Positions 54,003-62,386 of a stretch of 64,000 bases of DNA are shown here, in pieces; the stretch's first letter is position 1; each line of letters starts with the position of its first letter. Below the pieces are notes generated by a model that searched no databases, was not told the origin of the DNA, and saw only the letters and a program-made list of their open reading frames with translations. Origin of the DNA: Massilia aquatica (GTDB lineage Bacteria > Pseudomonadota > Gammaproteobacteria > Burkholderiales > Burkholderiaceae_D); contig NZ_VVIW01000014.1 in NCBI RefSeq assembly GCF_011682045.1, positions 118,405 to 182,404 on the forward strand, in the 5' to 3' direction. The position numbers were made by a program, and so were the translations under genes.

Positions 54003-55331
54003 CTAGGCCATCCGGATCACCTGTCCGAACGGAAAACTGTCGCTGGGAATCGCTCCCGGCAGCGCCACCCATAGCACCGGGTAGTTCGGCGGCGTGACCG
54101 GAAACGGCCCCTCGCCATCGGTGAAGTAGATCGCGGCATCGACCTGGCGCTCGCCCCGCTGGCGCTCCAGCGCGGCAAAGAAGGGGCGAAAATCGGTGCC
54201 GCCGCCGCCACGCACGCGCGGCAGCCTGAAGTCCGCCGTCACCTGATAGGGACCATACAATGCATCGTCGCAGAAGAACATGCGGCAGACGATGTGCGGA
54301 TAGCTGCTCATGATGGCGCGTAATTCCGAGACAAACTGCTCCAGATCGTCGGCGCCGATCGAGCCCGAGGTGTCGATGGCCACATCGATGTTGACGGTTT
54401 CCTGCACCAGCGATTCGAGGTACAGGCCGGCGTGCACGAAGCGGTTGTCGAGTCCGGCGAAGTCGGTGGGTGTCTGGATCGTGAAGCGCCACAGCACGGT
54501 GCGCCAATCAATCTGCGGCTGGCAGGCCGCTTCCAGCTCCTTGGCCCAGCTGCTGCGCTCGGTGTCGCCCTGGCGCGCGCCGGCCTGGTCGCGCGCCTTG
54601 AACAGGGCCGCTTCCCAGTGCAGGCGCAGCGCCTCGTTGCCCGTGGCAGCCTGCGGCTGGCGGATGTCGCGCAGCGGTGCGACAGGCCCAGGCAAGGAGG
54701 CCGGCGGCGCGGGGGCCGGGGCCGGGGCCTCGACCTGCGCCGGCGCGGTTTTTGCGCCGCCAAAGCGCTTGGCCATGGCGGCCGACAAACCGCCTTGGCG
54801 GGTCTGGTCGGCGCGCACCGCGCCATGCGGCGATGCCGGACCGGATGCATTGCCGGCATCGGCCGATGGCGGCGTGTTGCGCTTGTCTTCAAGCTGGCCG
54901 GCGCTCATGCGGTGCTTTAACAGATGCTCGTAGACCTGCTCGGCGCTCTGCGGCACGAAGCGCTCGCCGATGTGGCCGGCCACGTAGCTGCCGGGCGGCA
55001 CCGGTAATGTGGTCTGGGTGGTGATGATGTGGTTCACGATCACGTCGCAGGCGATATTCCACAGTTCAGCATTGCGTCCCGACAGGCGCAGCGGGTGCAG
55101 CAAGGCCGCGTGCAGGGTCAGGTGCAGCAGCAAGCCGGTGGCGATGGCATCGGGCAGCGCCAGGAACGCGTCGGCGTTCACCCGCACCACCTTGCCATCG
55201 GTATCGGCCAGCGCGACCTCGGGGTCGGTGCGATAGATGGCGAACAGGGTCAGCACCGCAAAATACGGATGCCGCTGGCGCAGCCGGATCTTGCAGCGCG
55301 ACAGGGCTTCCAGGGCAGCACCGCCGCTCAT
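54003..55331 (-). CDS. VWA-like protein (DUF2201) with degenerate metallopeptidase domain
   Basis: 442 residues, start overlaps the MoxR stop (ATGA). The N-terminal domain resembles the putative metallopeptidase of this family (expected HExxH followed by WNIAxD): here LLLHLTLHAALLHPLRL then ELWNIACDVIVNHII, so Glu of HExxH is Leu. A Pro/Ala-rich linker (about 150-235) follows. The C-terminal VWA-like domain has a MIDAS: DTSGS at 320, Thr379 (GGGGTDF) and Asp404 (YFTDGEG). Pairing with a MoxR ATPase is the rule for this family, as in chelatase-like remodelling complexes. Confidence 0.86.
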   Translation of the reverse strand: MSGGAALEALSRCKIRLRQRHPYFAVLTLFAIYRTDPEVALADTDGKVVRVNADAFLALPDAIATGLLLHLTLHAALLHPLRLSGRNAELWNIACDVIVNHIITTQTTLPVPPGSYVAGHIGERFVPQSAEQVYEHLLKHRMSAGQLEDKRNTPPSADAGNASGPASPHGAVRADQTRQGGLSAAMAKRFGGAKTAPAQVEAPAPAPAPPASLPGPVAPLRDIRQPQAATGNEALRLHWEAALFKARDQAGARQGDTERSSWAKELEAACQPQIDWRTVLWRFTIQTPTDFAGLDNRFVHAGLYLESLVQETVNIDVAIDTSGSIGADDLEQFVSELRAIMSSYPHIVCRMFFCDDALYGPYQVTADFRLPRVRGGGGTDFRPFFAALERQRGERQVDAAIYFTDGEGPFPVTPPNYPVLWVALPGAIPSDSFPFGQVIRMA

Positions 55332-56323
55332 TCGGCCAGGGCGAGGAAATCGGCAAGGAATGCCATCAGGCTTGCATCATCCTGCATCTGGCGCACAAAT
55401 TCATCGAACAAGCGGCGCGTGCGCAGCTTGGGGAAGAGGTCGGCAGCGACCATCTGCACCCACTCGGGCGCCGCGTTGCGGCTCAGCCAGCGCAGGGCGT
55501 GCAGGGCTTGCTCGACCGTGGCGATGCGGCTCACCAGCCCGCTGCTCAGGGCATATTGCACCGATGGCTCTTCCGGAAACCCTTCCTTGGACTTGCCCTT
55601 CAAAATGGCGTCGATAGCGGGAATCTGCGCGGCCGCCTGGCGGAATACGCGGAACTCGGCCGCCGCGCCGGCGCCAATGGCCGGCGCCAGGTCGAGATCG
55701 AGCTTGAGCAGGGTGTCGGCCATCTCCCAGCTGCGCGGCGATGGCCAGGATTCGCTGGCGGCGTCGGGCTTGTGCAGCAGCGAGGGCCGGAAGTTCAGGA
55801 AACCGATGATTTGCTCGTGTACGTTCCTGCCGATCGCGTAATGGCGGAAACTGTCCAGGTCGGGCTCCACGCGCAAGTGCAGGAAGCGGTTCGCCAGCGG
55901 CGCCGGCATGTCGAACACGGCGGCGCGGTCTTCCTTGCGGTTGCCGGCGGCCCACACAAACCAGCCGGGCGGCACCGTGTAATTGCCGACCCGGCGGTCG
56001 AGCATCAGTTGCTGGGCCACGCCCTGCAGGGCTGGCGGCGCCAGGTTGATTTCGTCGAGGAACAGGATACCTTCGCCATCGCGCGGCAGGAATTCTGGCG
56101 GGAACCAGTAAGTGATGCCGTCGCGCGGCACCGGCACGCCGCGCAGGTCGGTCGGGGCCAGCTGGCTCAGGCGAATATCGATGAAGCCGATCTGGCGCTG
56201 CGCCGCCACCTGCGCCACCACGCTCGACTTGCCGATCCCCGGCGGGCCCCAGATCATCACGCTGTGCTGGACGCGGTGCGTGATCAGGGTCGATAGATAC
56301 TCAAACAGGCGGCCGGGGTGCAT
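55328..56323 (-). CDS. MoxR-like AAA+ ATPase
   Basis: 331 residues, AAGGACT upstream. Walker A GPPGIGKS at 26-33, Walker B ILFLDEIN near 86-93, sensor region WAAGNRKEDRAAVFDMP and arginine finger region PLANRFLHLRVEPD. The C-terminal lid is ~100 residues. MoxR ATPases work with VWA proteins to load metals or remodel complexes. First gene of the four-gene operon (MoxR, VWA, repeat protein, M50-like). Confidence 0.93.
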   Translation of the reverse strand: MHPGRLFEYLSTLITHRVQHSVMIWGPPGIGKSSVVAQVAAQRQIGFIDIRLSQLAPTDLRGVPVPRDGITYWFPPEFLPRDGEGILFLDEINLAPPALQGVAQQLMLDRRVGNYTVPPGWFVWAAGNRKEDRAAVFDMPAPLANRFLHLRVEPDLDSFRHYAIGRNVHEQIIGFLNFRPSLLHKPDAASESWPSPRSWEMADTLLKLDLDLAPAIGAGAAAEFRVFRQAAAQIPAIDAILKGKSKEGFPEEPSVQYALSSGLVSRIATVEQALHALRWLSRNAAPEWVQMVAADLFPKLRTRRLFDEFVRQMQDDASLMAFLADFLALAE

Positions 56324-56446
56324 ACAGTCCTTGGGTTAGGTGCGCCGGAATGGCGCGTGGCCCCCTATTGTGCTGAAACTGATGAGAATCGGCAATAATT
56401 TACTTTACATTTAGCAAGTTTTTATGCCTGCGGCATGCCGGGCTCA

Positions 56447-57088
56447 TCAGGCAACGTTCGCCGGTCCCTTGCTGGCGCTGCCCTTGTCGGCCACGGTGCT
56501 GCCATCATCCTGCCACTGGTCGAAGGTGGCCATGATGGTGGCGCGGGTCTTTTCGCTCAGCTCGGGCAAGGTGCCGCCGAGGGCCTTGGCGGCATCGTCG
56601 AAGCCCTGCTCCACGGCGGCGCGGATCGCGGCCAGCTTGGATGGATCGTCGCCGATCGCCGCCTTGGCGAAGTCAAGGATCCGTTCCGACACCTTGGCAA
56701 CGCTGAATTCGCCATCGTCGGCGGTGGCCGCCTTGGCCGCTGCGATGGTGGCCGGGTCGGCATTGAGCTTTTGCTCGCCGCTGACCACCTTGGCCAGGTT
56801 CAGGCCCTGCTGCTCGACCGCCGGCAGGATCAGGTTGATGACTTCCTGGGCCTGGCGGTCCGATTCGGCCAGCAAGGCGTCCAGATCCGGCGGCGGCTGC
56901 ACCACCGCGGCCGATGAACGTGGCACGCCGTAGGTCAGGGGCGGCTCGGACGGCCCGCTCAGGGTCACCTTGTCGCTCTTGACAGCCTCGTCCGCCTCGG
57001 CGCCCTCGCCGGGACGGCGCGCCACATCGCGCAGGACGATCGGTGCGGCGCCGGCCGCCGGGGTGGTGTTGGAAATGGTAATGCTCAT
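56447..57088 (-). CDS. Hypothetical protein (DUF5610-like region)
   Basis: 213 residues with AAGGAGAGG before the ATG (57088). Disordered Pro/Ala/Glu-rich N-terminal part; C-terminal helical region (SERILDFAKAAIGDDP; VEQGFDDAAKALGGTLPELS; RATIMATFDQWQDDG) recalls a DUF5610-type domain, held with low confidence. No signal peptide. Same strand as the MoxR operon but 124 bases upstream with an AT-rich gap, so likely its own unit. Confidence 0.6.
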   Translation of the reverse strand: MSITISNTTPAAGAAPIVLRDVARRPGEGAEADEAVKSDKVTLSGPSEPPLTYGVPRSSAAVVQPPPDLDALLAESDRQAQEVINLILPAVEQQGLNLAKVVSGEQKLNADPATIAAAKAATADDGEFSVAKVSERILDFAKAAIGDDPSKLAAIRAAVEQGFDDAAKALGGTLPELSEKTRATIMATFDQWQDDGSTVADKGSASKGPANVA

Positions 57089-57279
57089 GACCTCTCCTTG
57101 TTGGCGCATGGCGCGCCATAAATGTGCGATCTTGACAGGAATGGACGGCATTTTGCCGTGCTCGTCTTTGATTAACGGCAGGCGTGGGGAAAAGTTGAAT
57201 GAAAATGACAATGGCCGGGATAAACAGACCCGGCCAGTGACATGCAGCAGCCTTGCAAGATGGATCGCCCGCGGCCGCA

Positions 57280-57792
57280 TTACGCCAGATTCAGTGTCCA
57301 GGTGGTCACGCCTTCATCGGCATCGGTGGACATGGGCACGTCTTGGTTCCAGCTAGCAATATATGTCCATTCCTGGTCTTCAATCCAGTTCAGCCCATCG
57401 TACCAATTGGCGCGCAGGCGGATCAGCTTGACGTACAGATCGATGCTGTCCTTGATCCACATATCGTCGCCGTTAATGCGCAGCTGGATTTGCAGGTGGC
57501 CGCTCAGGCCTTGCGAAAACTCGAAGCCGTAGCCCGGATAGGGCATCGGAATCGTGCCGATGCCGGGTGGCAGCACCGGCGTCAGATCGTTCCTGCGCGG
57601 CAGCTTGGCTGGCCCGCTGTACACGTAGCTGCGGTCGTCGCCGATTTCATGGTCGTCTAATTCCGCATAATCGAGGTTGAGCACCCGGATCGGGGTGCCG
57701 TTTCTTAACACAGTTGCCTGTATCAGGTTATCGGTGCCGGCATTGGCAACATTTTTGGTCGCTGCGACCAATCCGATGGATCCAATCCACAT
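57280..57792 (-). CDS. Hypothetical beta-rich protein
   Basis: 170 residues starting MWIGSIGLVAATKNVANAG at 57792; a GAGGC lies upstream and longer starts are unlikely. Composition suggests a beta-sandwich (GFEFSQGLSGHLQIQLRIN; WIKDSIDLYVKLIRLRANW; EWTYIASWNQDVPM). No signal peptide seen, no catalytic motif. Family not recognised. Confidence 0.6.
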   Translation of the reverse strand: MWIGSIGLVAATKNVANAGTDNLIQATVLRNGTPIRVLNLDYAELDDHEIGDDRSYVYSGPAKLPRRNDLTPVLPPGIGTIPMPYPGYGFEFSQGLSGHLQIQLRINGDDMWIKDSIDLYVKLIRLRANWYDGLNWIEDQEWTYIASWNQDVPMSTDADEGVTTWTLNLA

Positions 57793-58103
57793 AATAGCCT
57801 CCTGAGAATAATAGAAATGAGCATGTTCTTTCTTCATAAAAAGAACATGCAAGGGAGAATGGATCGGCTGCAAAACGTCGGCCTGCAACGTGGATACCGC
57901 CTGCCACTCTCATCCATTATTCGGTGGAGTCCCCTGGCGCTGTTTGCGTCATATTAATCGCCGCCCTGCGCCAACCGGCCGGCGCGAAGCGGCTTCATGC
58001 CGCAGGCCGCGCAATCGCGCTGCGGGGAATCTTTTTACTCGTAAAACTGCTCGCCATACACTTGTCGCGTCCAGAAGACCCGATCGAGCCATCGCCCCGC
58101 CAG
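57793..58103. other. 311-base intergenic region
   Basis: No convincing coding frame. The left part (57800-57860) is AT-rich with TTCATAAAAAGAACATG and likely contains the promoter of the minus-strand gene ending at 57280. The rest is GC-rich spacer behind the carbonic anhydrase stop. Confidence 0.5.
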
Positions 58104-58790
58104 TCAGGGCGTTCCCACCGGTATCACCCGCCCCTTGACCGCGTCAATCGGGCAAACCATTGGCAAGAACTGGTGCTGGCGCGCCGAATAGCCCATCAGC
58201 GCGCCGCTGTCGATATCGAAATACCAGCCGTGCAGTACCAGCTTGCCCTCCTCGACCCGGCGTTTTACCCACGGATAAGTCAGCAGGTTGTCGAGCGACT
58301 GCAAGATGCTGGCCTGTTCGCATGCCTTGTGCCGCTCTTCCGAACTCTTGTGCGCCAGCTCGCGCATCACGCGCACCCGCACCGGTTCGGCGATGCGCAT
58401 CCAGCGCTCGACAAAACCGGTTTCCTGCTGCTCGGGCGAGCGCGGCTGCGGCGTGAGCAAGGCGCGGATGCCGCCGCAGCGCGCATGCCCGAGCACGATC
58501 ACGCGCGCCACTTCCAGGTTGCAGATGGCAAACTCGATGGCCGAGCTGACACCGGGCGGCGCGTCCGGCGTGCACGGCGGCACCAGATTGGCGATATTGC
58601 GCACCACGAACATGTCGCCCGGCCCGCTGCCGGTCAGCAGCATCGGGTCGACCCGCGAATCGCAGCAGCCGATCAGCAAGGTGCTCGGGCGCTGTCCGCC
58701 GCGCAAGCTCTCGTAGACGCCATGTTCCTCGCTGAAATACTGTTCCTGGAAGCGGCTGAAACCGCGTACGAATTTTTCGATGTCTTGCAT
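58104..58790 (-). CDS. Beta-class carbonic anhydrase
   Basis: 228 residues. Zinc site: Cys42 and Asp44-Arg46 in GCCDSRVDP, His102 and Cys105 in GHARCGG; the Asp/Arg dyad is intact. Catalyses CO2 hydration. Placed 12 bases after the Fnr/Crp-type gene, so the nark-regulator-carbonic anhydrase genes may form one operon. Bicarbonate supply or pH adjustment during nitrate respiration is a possible reason. Confidence 0.93.
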   Translation of the reverse strand: MQDIEKFVRGFSRFQEQYFSEEHGVYESLRGGQRPSTLLIGCCDSRVDPMLLTGSGPGDMFVVRNIANLVPPCTPDAPPGVSSAIEFAICNLEVARVIVLGHARCGGIRALLTPQPRSPEQQETGFVERWMRIAEPVRVRVMRELAHKSSEERHKACEQASILQSLDNLLTYPWVKRRVEEGKLVLHGWYFDIDSGALMGYSARQHQFLPMVCPIDAVKGRVIPVGTP

Positions 58791-58802
58791 GTCGTGCTCC
58801 GT

Positions 58803-59483
58803 TCAGCCCGCGTACTCGCGCAAGCCGTCGATATTCATGATGGTCACGTTGCGCCCCTGCACGCCGATCAGGCCGTGCACGCTCAGGTCGGCCAGGATCC
58901 GCGAAAAATGTTCCGGCGTCAGGTTCAGGCGTGACGCCACCACCGCCTTGCTCACCGGCAGGGTCAACTGCGCGCCCTGCGCGGCGCCTTCATCCTGCAG
59001 CAGATAGCCGATCACGCGCTGGGTGCCCGACTGCAAGGCGACCGATTCCAGGTCGCAGATCAGGCCGTGCATGCGCCGGCTCAATCCGGCCAGCATCTTG
59101 CGCGCAAACGCCGGGTCGCGCGCAATGCCCTCGAACACCGCTTCCTTGGTCACGTGCAGCAGCAGCGAGTCGGCCAGCGCCGTGGCCGAGACGATGTACG
59201 GCTTTTCCATGAACATCAGCGCCTCGCCGAAACTGTGGCCGGGGCCGATCAGTTCGATGATCTTTTCGGCGCCGTTGGCCACCCCGGCGGCCAGCTTCAC
59301 CTGGCCGAAAATAACCAGGTGAAAGCCGCGGCAAGCATCGCCACGCTGGAAGATGATCTCGCCGCGCGCCACGTGGCGTTCGCTGGTGCCGGCCGCGATG
59401 GCGTCGAGTTCCTCCGGCGACATCGCATCGAACAGCGGCAATCGCGCCAGGAAGGTCTGGGGCGCGAAGCGGGTCTTTTCCAT
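58803..59483 (-). CDS. Crp/Fnr-family transcription regulator
   Basis: 226 residues from ATG 59483 (GGGAG six bases upstream; an ATG at 59495 is worse). cNMP-binding-like N-terminal barrel (RLPLFDAMSPEELDAIAAG; GFHLVIFGQVKLAAGV; GHSFGEALMFMEKPYIVSA), dimer helix and HTH (SKAVVASRLNLTPEHFSRIL). No N-terminal cysteine cluster, so not an oxygen-sensing Fnr; it is closer to Dnr/NnrR types that sense NO through heme. Its ligand is unknown. Position behind narK genes argues for a role in nitrogen oxide control. Confidence 0.88.
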   Translation of the reverse strand: MEKTRFAPQTFLARLPLFDAMSPEELDAIAAGTSERHVARGEIIFQRGDACRGFHLVIFGQVKLAAGVANGAEKIIELIGPGHSFGEALMFMEKPYIVSATALADSLLLHVTKEAVFEGIARDPAFARKMLAGLSRRMHGLICDLESVALQSGTQRVIGYLLQDEGAAQGAQLTLPVSKAVVASRLNLTPEHFSRILADLSVHGLIGVQGRNVTIMNIDGLREYAG

Positions 59484-59497
59484 GACCGCTCCCATGA

Positions 59498-60883
59498 TCA
59501 GCAAGGCATGTCGGCGTTGCGCCGCGCGTAGCACCACCACGTGACCGCGATGCACGAGACGTAAAAGCCGACGAAGCACCACAGCGCCGCGTCCGGACCG
59601 CCGGTCATGGCGATCGAGGTGCCGTAGCACTTGGGAATGAAGAAGGCGCCGTAGGCGGCCACCGCCGAGGTAAAGCCGAGCACCGCCGCGCCTTCCTTGT
59701 TGGCGTCGACAATCGCCTGTTCCTTGGCCACATGGCCCTTGCCCTCGGCCGCGCGCTGGCGCTCGGTGAGGAAAATCACCGGAATCATGCGGAAGGTCGA
59801 GGCATTGCCCACGCCGGTACCGGCAAAGAGCAGCATGAACATCCAGAAGAAGCCGGTAAAGTTGCCGGCCACGTCGCCATGCGGCAGGAACCGGATCACG
59901 CCGACCACGGCCCCGATCATCAGCACGAAGGTCCACAGGGTCACCCTCGCGCCGCCCAGCTTGTCTGCCACGATGCCGCCCACCACCCGCGCCAGCGCCC
60001 CGACCAGCGGTCCGAGGAAGGCGTAATCGAGTGGATTGACATCCGGGAACTGGGTCTTGATCAACAGCGGAAAGCCGGCCGAATAACCGATGAACGAACC
60101 GAAGGTGCCCGTGTAGAGCCAGCACATCAGCCAGTTATGCTTGCGCTTGAAGATGATGGCCTGCTCCGAGAAAGACGCCTTGGCCGAGGCCAGGTCGTTC
60201 ATCCCGAACCACGACGCCAGCGCGGTCAGCACGATGAACGGCACCCAGATGAAACCGGCATTCTGCAGCCACATGGCCTTGCTCGCGCCGCCCTTGACCC
60301 ACTGCTGCGCGTCGCCGCCGAGCGCGCCGAACACGCCCGCGGTAATGACCAGCGGCACCACGAACTGCACCGCCGACACGCCCAGATTGCCCAGCCCGGC
60401 GTTCATGCCGAGTGCGTAGCCCTTTTGCGCCTTGGGATAGAAAAAGCTGATGTTCGCCATCGACGAGGCAAAATTGCCGCCGCCAAAGCCGCACAGCAAG
60501 GCCAGGATCAGCATGATCGGATAGCTGGTGTTGACATCCTGCACCGCGAAACCGATGCCGATGGCGGGAATCAGCAGCGAGGCCGTGGAGATGGTGGTCC
60601 ACTTGCGCCCGCCGAAAATCGGCACCATGAAGGAATAGAAAATGCGCAGGGTCGCGCCGGACAGGCCCGGCAGTGCGGTCAGCCAGAACAGCTGGTTGGT
60701 GCTGTACTTGAAGCCGATATTGGGCAGGTTGACCACCACCACGCTCCACACCATCCACACCGCGAAGGCGAACAGCAGCGCCGGGATCGAGATCCACAGA
60801 TTGCGGTTGGCGGTCGCCTTGCCGCTCTTTTGCCAGAAGGCCGGCAATTCCGGTTCCCACGTGGCGATGACATATTTACTCAT
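59498..60883 (-). CDS. narK: NarK-family nitrate/nitrite transporter (NarK2-like)
   Basis: 461 residues, 12 membrane helices, AAGGAGA upstream. Nitrate signature-like loops GFGGGNFASSMANISFF and FAGTGVGNASTFRMIPV are typical of the NNP branch of the major facilitator family. The ~460-residue size fits nitrate/nitrite antiporters encoded as second gene of narK1-narK2 pairs. The assignment of exchange type is by comparison, not proof. Confidence 0.92.
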   Translation of the reverse strand: MSKYVIATWEPELPAFWQKSGKATANRNLWISIPALLFAFAVWMVWSVVVVNLPNIGFKYSTNQLFWLTALPGLSGATLRIFYSFMVPIFGGRKWTTISTASLLIPAIGIGFAVQDVNTSYPIMLILALLCGFGGGNFASSMANISFFYPKAQKGYALGMNAGLGNLGVSAVQFVVPLVITAGVFGALGGDAQQWVKGGASKAMWLQNAGFIWVPFIVLTALASWFGMNDLASAKASFSEQAIIFKRKHNWLMCWLYTGTFGSFIGYSAGFPLLIKTQFPDVNPLDYAFLGPLVGALARVVGGIVADKLGGARVTLWTFVLMIGAVVGVIRFLPHGDVAGNFTGFFWMFMLLFAGTGVGNASTFRMIPVIFLTERQRAAEGKGHVAKEQAIVDANKEGAAVLGFTSAVAAYGAFFIPKCYGTSIAMTGGPDAALWCFVGFYVSCIAVTWWCYARRNADMPC

Positions 60884-60901
60884 GTTATGTTCTCCTTTGA
60901 A

Positions 60902-62167
60902 TTAGGCAACCACGGCCAGGCGGGCCGGCGCGGCGGGGCGCGCGCTGTCTTTGAAGCTGAAATGCATCCACACCAGGGAAACGCACACCGTGCCGTAGAG
61001 CAGCATGAAAGCGGATGAGCGCACGCCGGTCAGGTCGACCAGCGCGCCGAACAGGATCGGCAGCACGAAGCCGCCCAGGCCGCCGGCCAGGCCGACCACG
61101 CCCGAGACCGCGCCGATGTTGTCGGAAAAGTCGTCGCCGATGAATTTGAAGACCGAGGCCTTGCCCACCGCCATGGCCACGCCGACGACGAACAGCAGCA
61201 CGGTAAACATCAGCGGCGTCAGGCCAATCTGCAAGGTGGTGCTGCCGGTCACGGTCTTGATGATCATGTTGGTCTGCGGATACGACAGCAGGAAGAAGCA
61301 GACCCAGCACACCCACATGACCCACCAGGTGACCTTGTAGGCGCCGTATTTATCCGAGATCCACCCGCCCAGCGCGCGCAGCACGCCGCCGGGCAGCGAG
61401 AAGCAGGCCGCCAGCAATGCGGCCAGGCGCATGTCGAAGCCGTACTCGGTGACGTAATATTTGGTCATCCACAAGGCCAGGCCCACATAGCCGCCGAACA
61501 CGACCGAGTAGTACTGGCAGTAGCGCCACACGCGCGGGTCCTTGAGCACCTTCATCTGCTCGCTGAAGGACACGCCGGCCGGCATCTTGTGGGTCGGGTC
61601 GCTGAACGAACACAGCCAGAACGCGACAGCGGTGACCAGCATCGCCACCGCATATACCTTGGGCAGCATCTGCCAGCCGAAAGCGGCGATGATGGCCGGG
61701 GCCACGAACTTGGTCAGCGCCGAGCCCGAATTGCCGGCGCCAAAGATGCCCATCGCCAGCCCGCGCCGCTCCTTGCCGAACCAGCGCGCCACGTACGGCG
61801 TGCCCACCGAGAACGAGCCGCCGGCCAGGCCGACGAACAGGCCCAGCACCAGGAAGTGCCAGTAGGCGGTGGCATGCGAAATCAGCCAGATCGGCAGTAC
61901 CGAGCTGAGCATGAGGATGAAAAACACGATGCGTCCGCCGTAGCGGTCGGTCCAGATGCCGAGCGGCACCCGCACCAGCGAGCCGCTCAGCACGGGCGTT
62001 GCCGCCAGCAGGCCGAATTCGGTCTCGTTCAGGCCCAGCTGCGCCTTGATGGGAATGCCCAGTACCGCGAACATCATCCAGATGGCGAAGCAGATGGTGA
62101 AGGCGAAAGTACTGCTCGCCAGCACCGCGATTTGTTGCTTATTCTGTTGTTGATTCTTGCTAGACAC
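60902..62167 (-). CDS. narK: NarK-family nitrate transporter (NarK1-like), GTG start
   Basis: 421 residues, starts at GTG 62167 with GGGAGAAG upstream. 12 membrane helices; NNP motifs GLAGGSFSVGTPYVARWF and ALGGWISDKYGAYKVT. Shorter than its neighbour and like the proton-linked nitrate symporter of NarK1-type. It precedes narK2 by 18 bases. Upstream lies the FNR box and CTAGTC-type repeats shared with the divergent ATP-grasp gene. Confidence 0.92.
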   Translation of the reverse strand: MSSKNQQQNKQQIAVLASSTFAFTICFAIWMMFAVLGIPIKAQLGLNETEFGLLAATPVLSGSLVRVPLGIWTDRYGGRIVFFILMLSSVLPIWLISHATAYWHFLVLGLFVGLAGGSFSVGTPYVARWFGKERRGLAMGIFGAGNSGSALTKFVAPAIIAAFGWQMLPKVYAVAMLVTAVAFWLCSFSDPTHKMPAGVSFSEQMKVLKDPRVWRYCQYYSVVFGGYVGLALWMTKYYVTEYGFDMRLAALLAACFSLPGGVLRALGGWISDKYGAYKVTWWVMWVCWVCFFLLSYPQTNMIIKTVTGSTTLQIGLTPLMFTVLLFVVGVAMAVGKASVFKFIGDDFSDNIGAVSGVVGLAGGLGGFVLPILFGALVDLTGVRSSAFMLLYGTVCVSLVWMHFSFKDSARPAAPARLAVVA

Positions 62168-62223
62168 GTTCTTCTCCCGGATCGATGACCTGATACAGGA
62201 AGCTTACGTGCTGCCGTAGAGCA

Positions 62224-62312
62224 CGACTATTAGCCTGAGGGCGAGTTTTTTGATGCAAACTGGCTAGCCGACTAGGCCAAAAGAACTAGTCGGCATACTA
62301 ACCGACTATTAG
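62224..62312. promoter_or_regulatory. CTAGTC/CGACTA repeat cluster in narK promoter
   Basis: Two exact copies of CGACTATTAG (62224-62233 and 62303-62312), and between them an inverted repeat CCGACTAG-N10-CTAGTCGG (62268-62293). The hexamer CTAGTC/GACTAG also occurs upstream of moaA and narG. Such a multi-site array is what a response regulator like NarL would use, but the sites do not match the E. coli heptamer TACYYMT. Confidence 0.45.
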
Positions 62313-62314
62313 TG

Positions 62315-62357
62315 TTGACCTGAATCAACGATGCGTTTGCCGGTTTTGAGGTATAAC
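62315..62357 (+). promoter_or_regulatory. FNR/Dnr-box promoter, class II geometry
   Basis: TTGAC-CTGA-ATCAA (62315-62328) differs from the FNR consensus TTGAT-N4-ATCAA at one base. A TATAAC at 62352-62357 lies where a -10 hexamer should be if the box is centred at -41.5 for the plus strand. This makes it a strong candidate for anaerobic activation of the gene at 62387. It may also affect the divergent narK1. Confidence 0.7.
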
Positions 62358-62386
62358 AACAGACCGAGAAACCGTGAGGCAGCATC

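Noticed and set aside
50982..54074. 1030-codon frame antisense to the repeat protein
   Set aside because: Gln/Arg/His-rich without domains; the minus strand has periodic helical repeats and an operon context.
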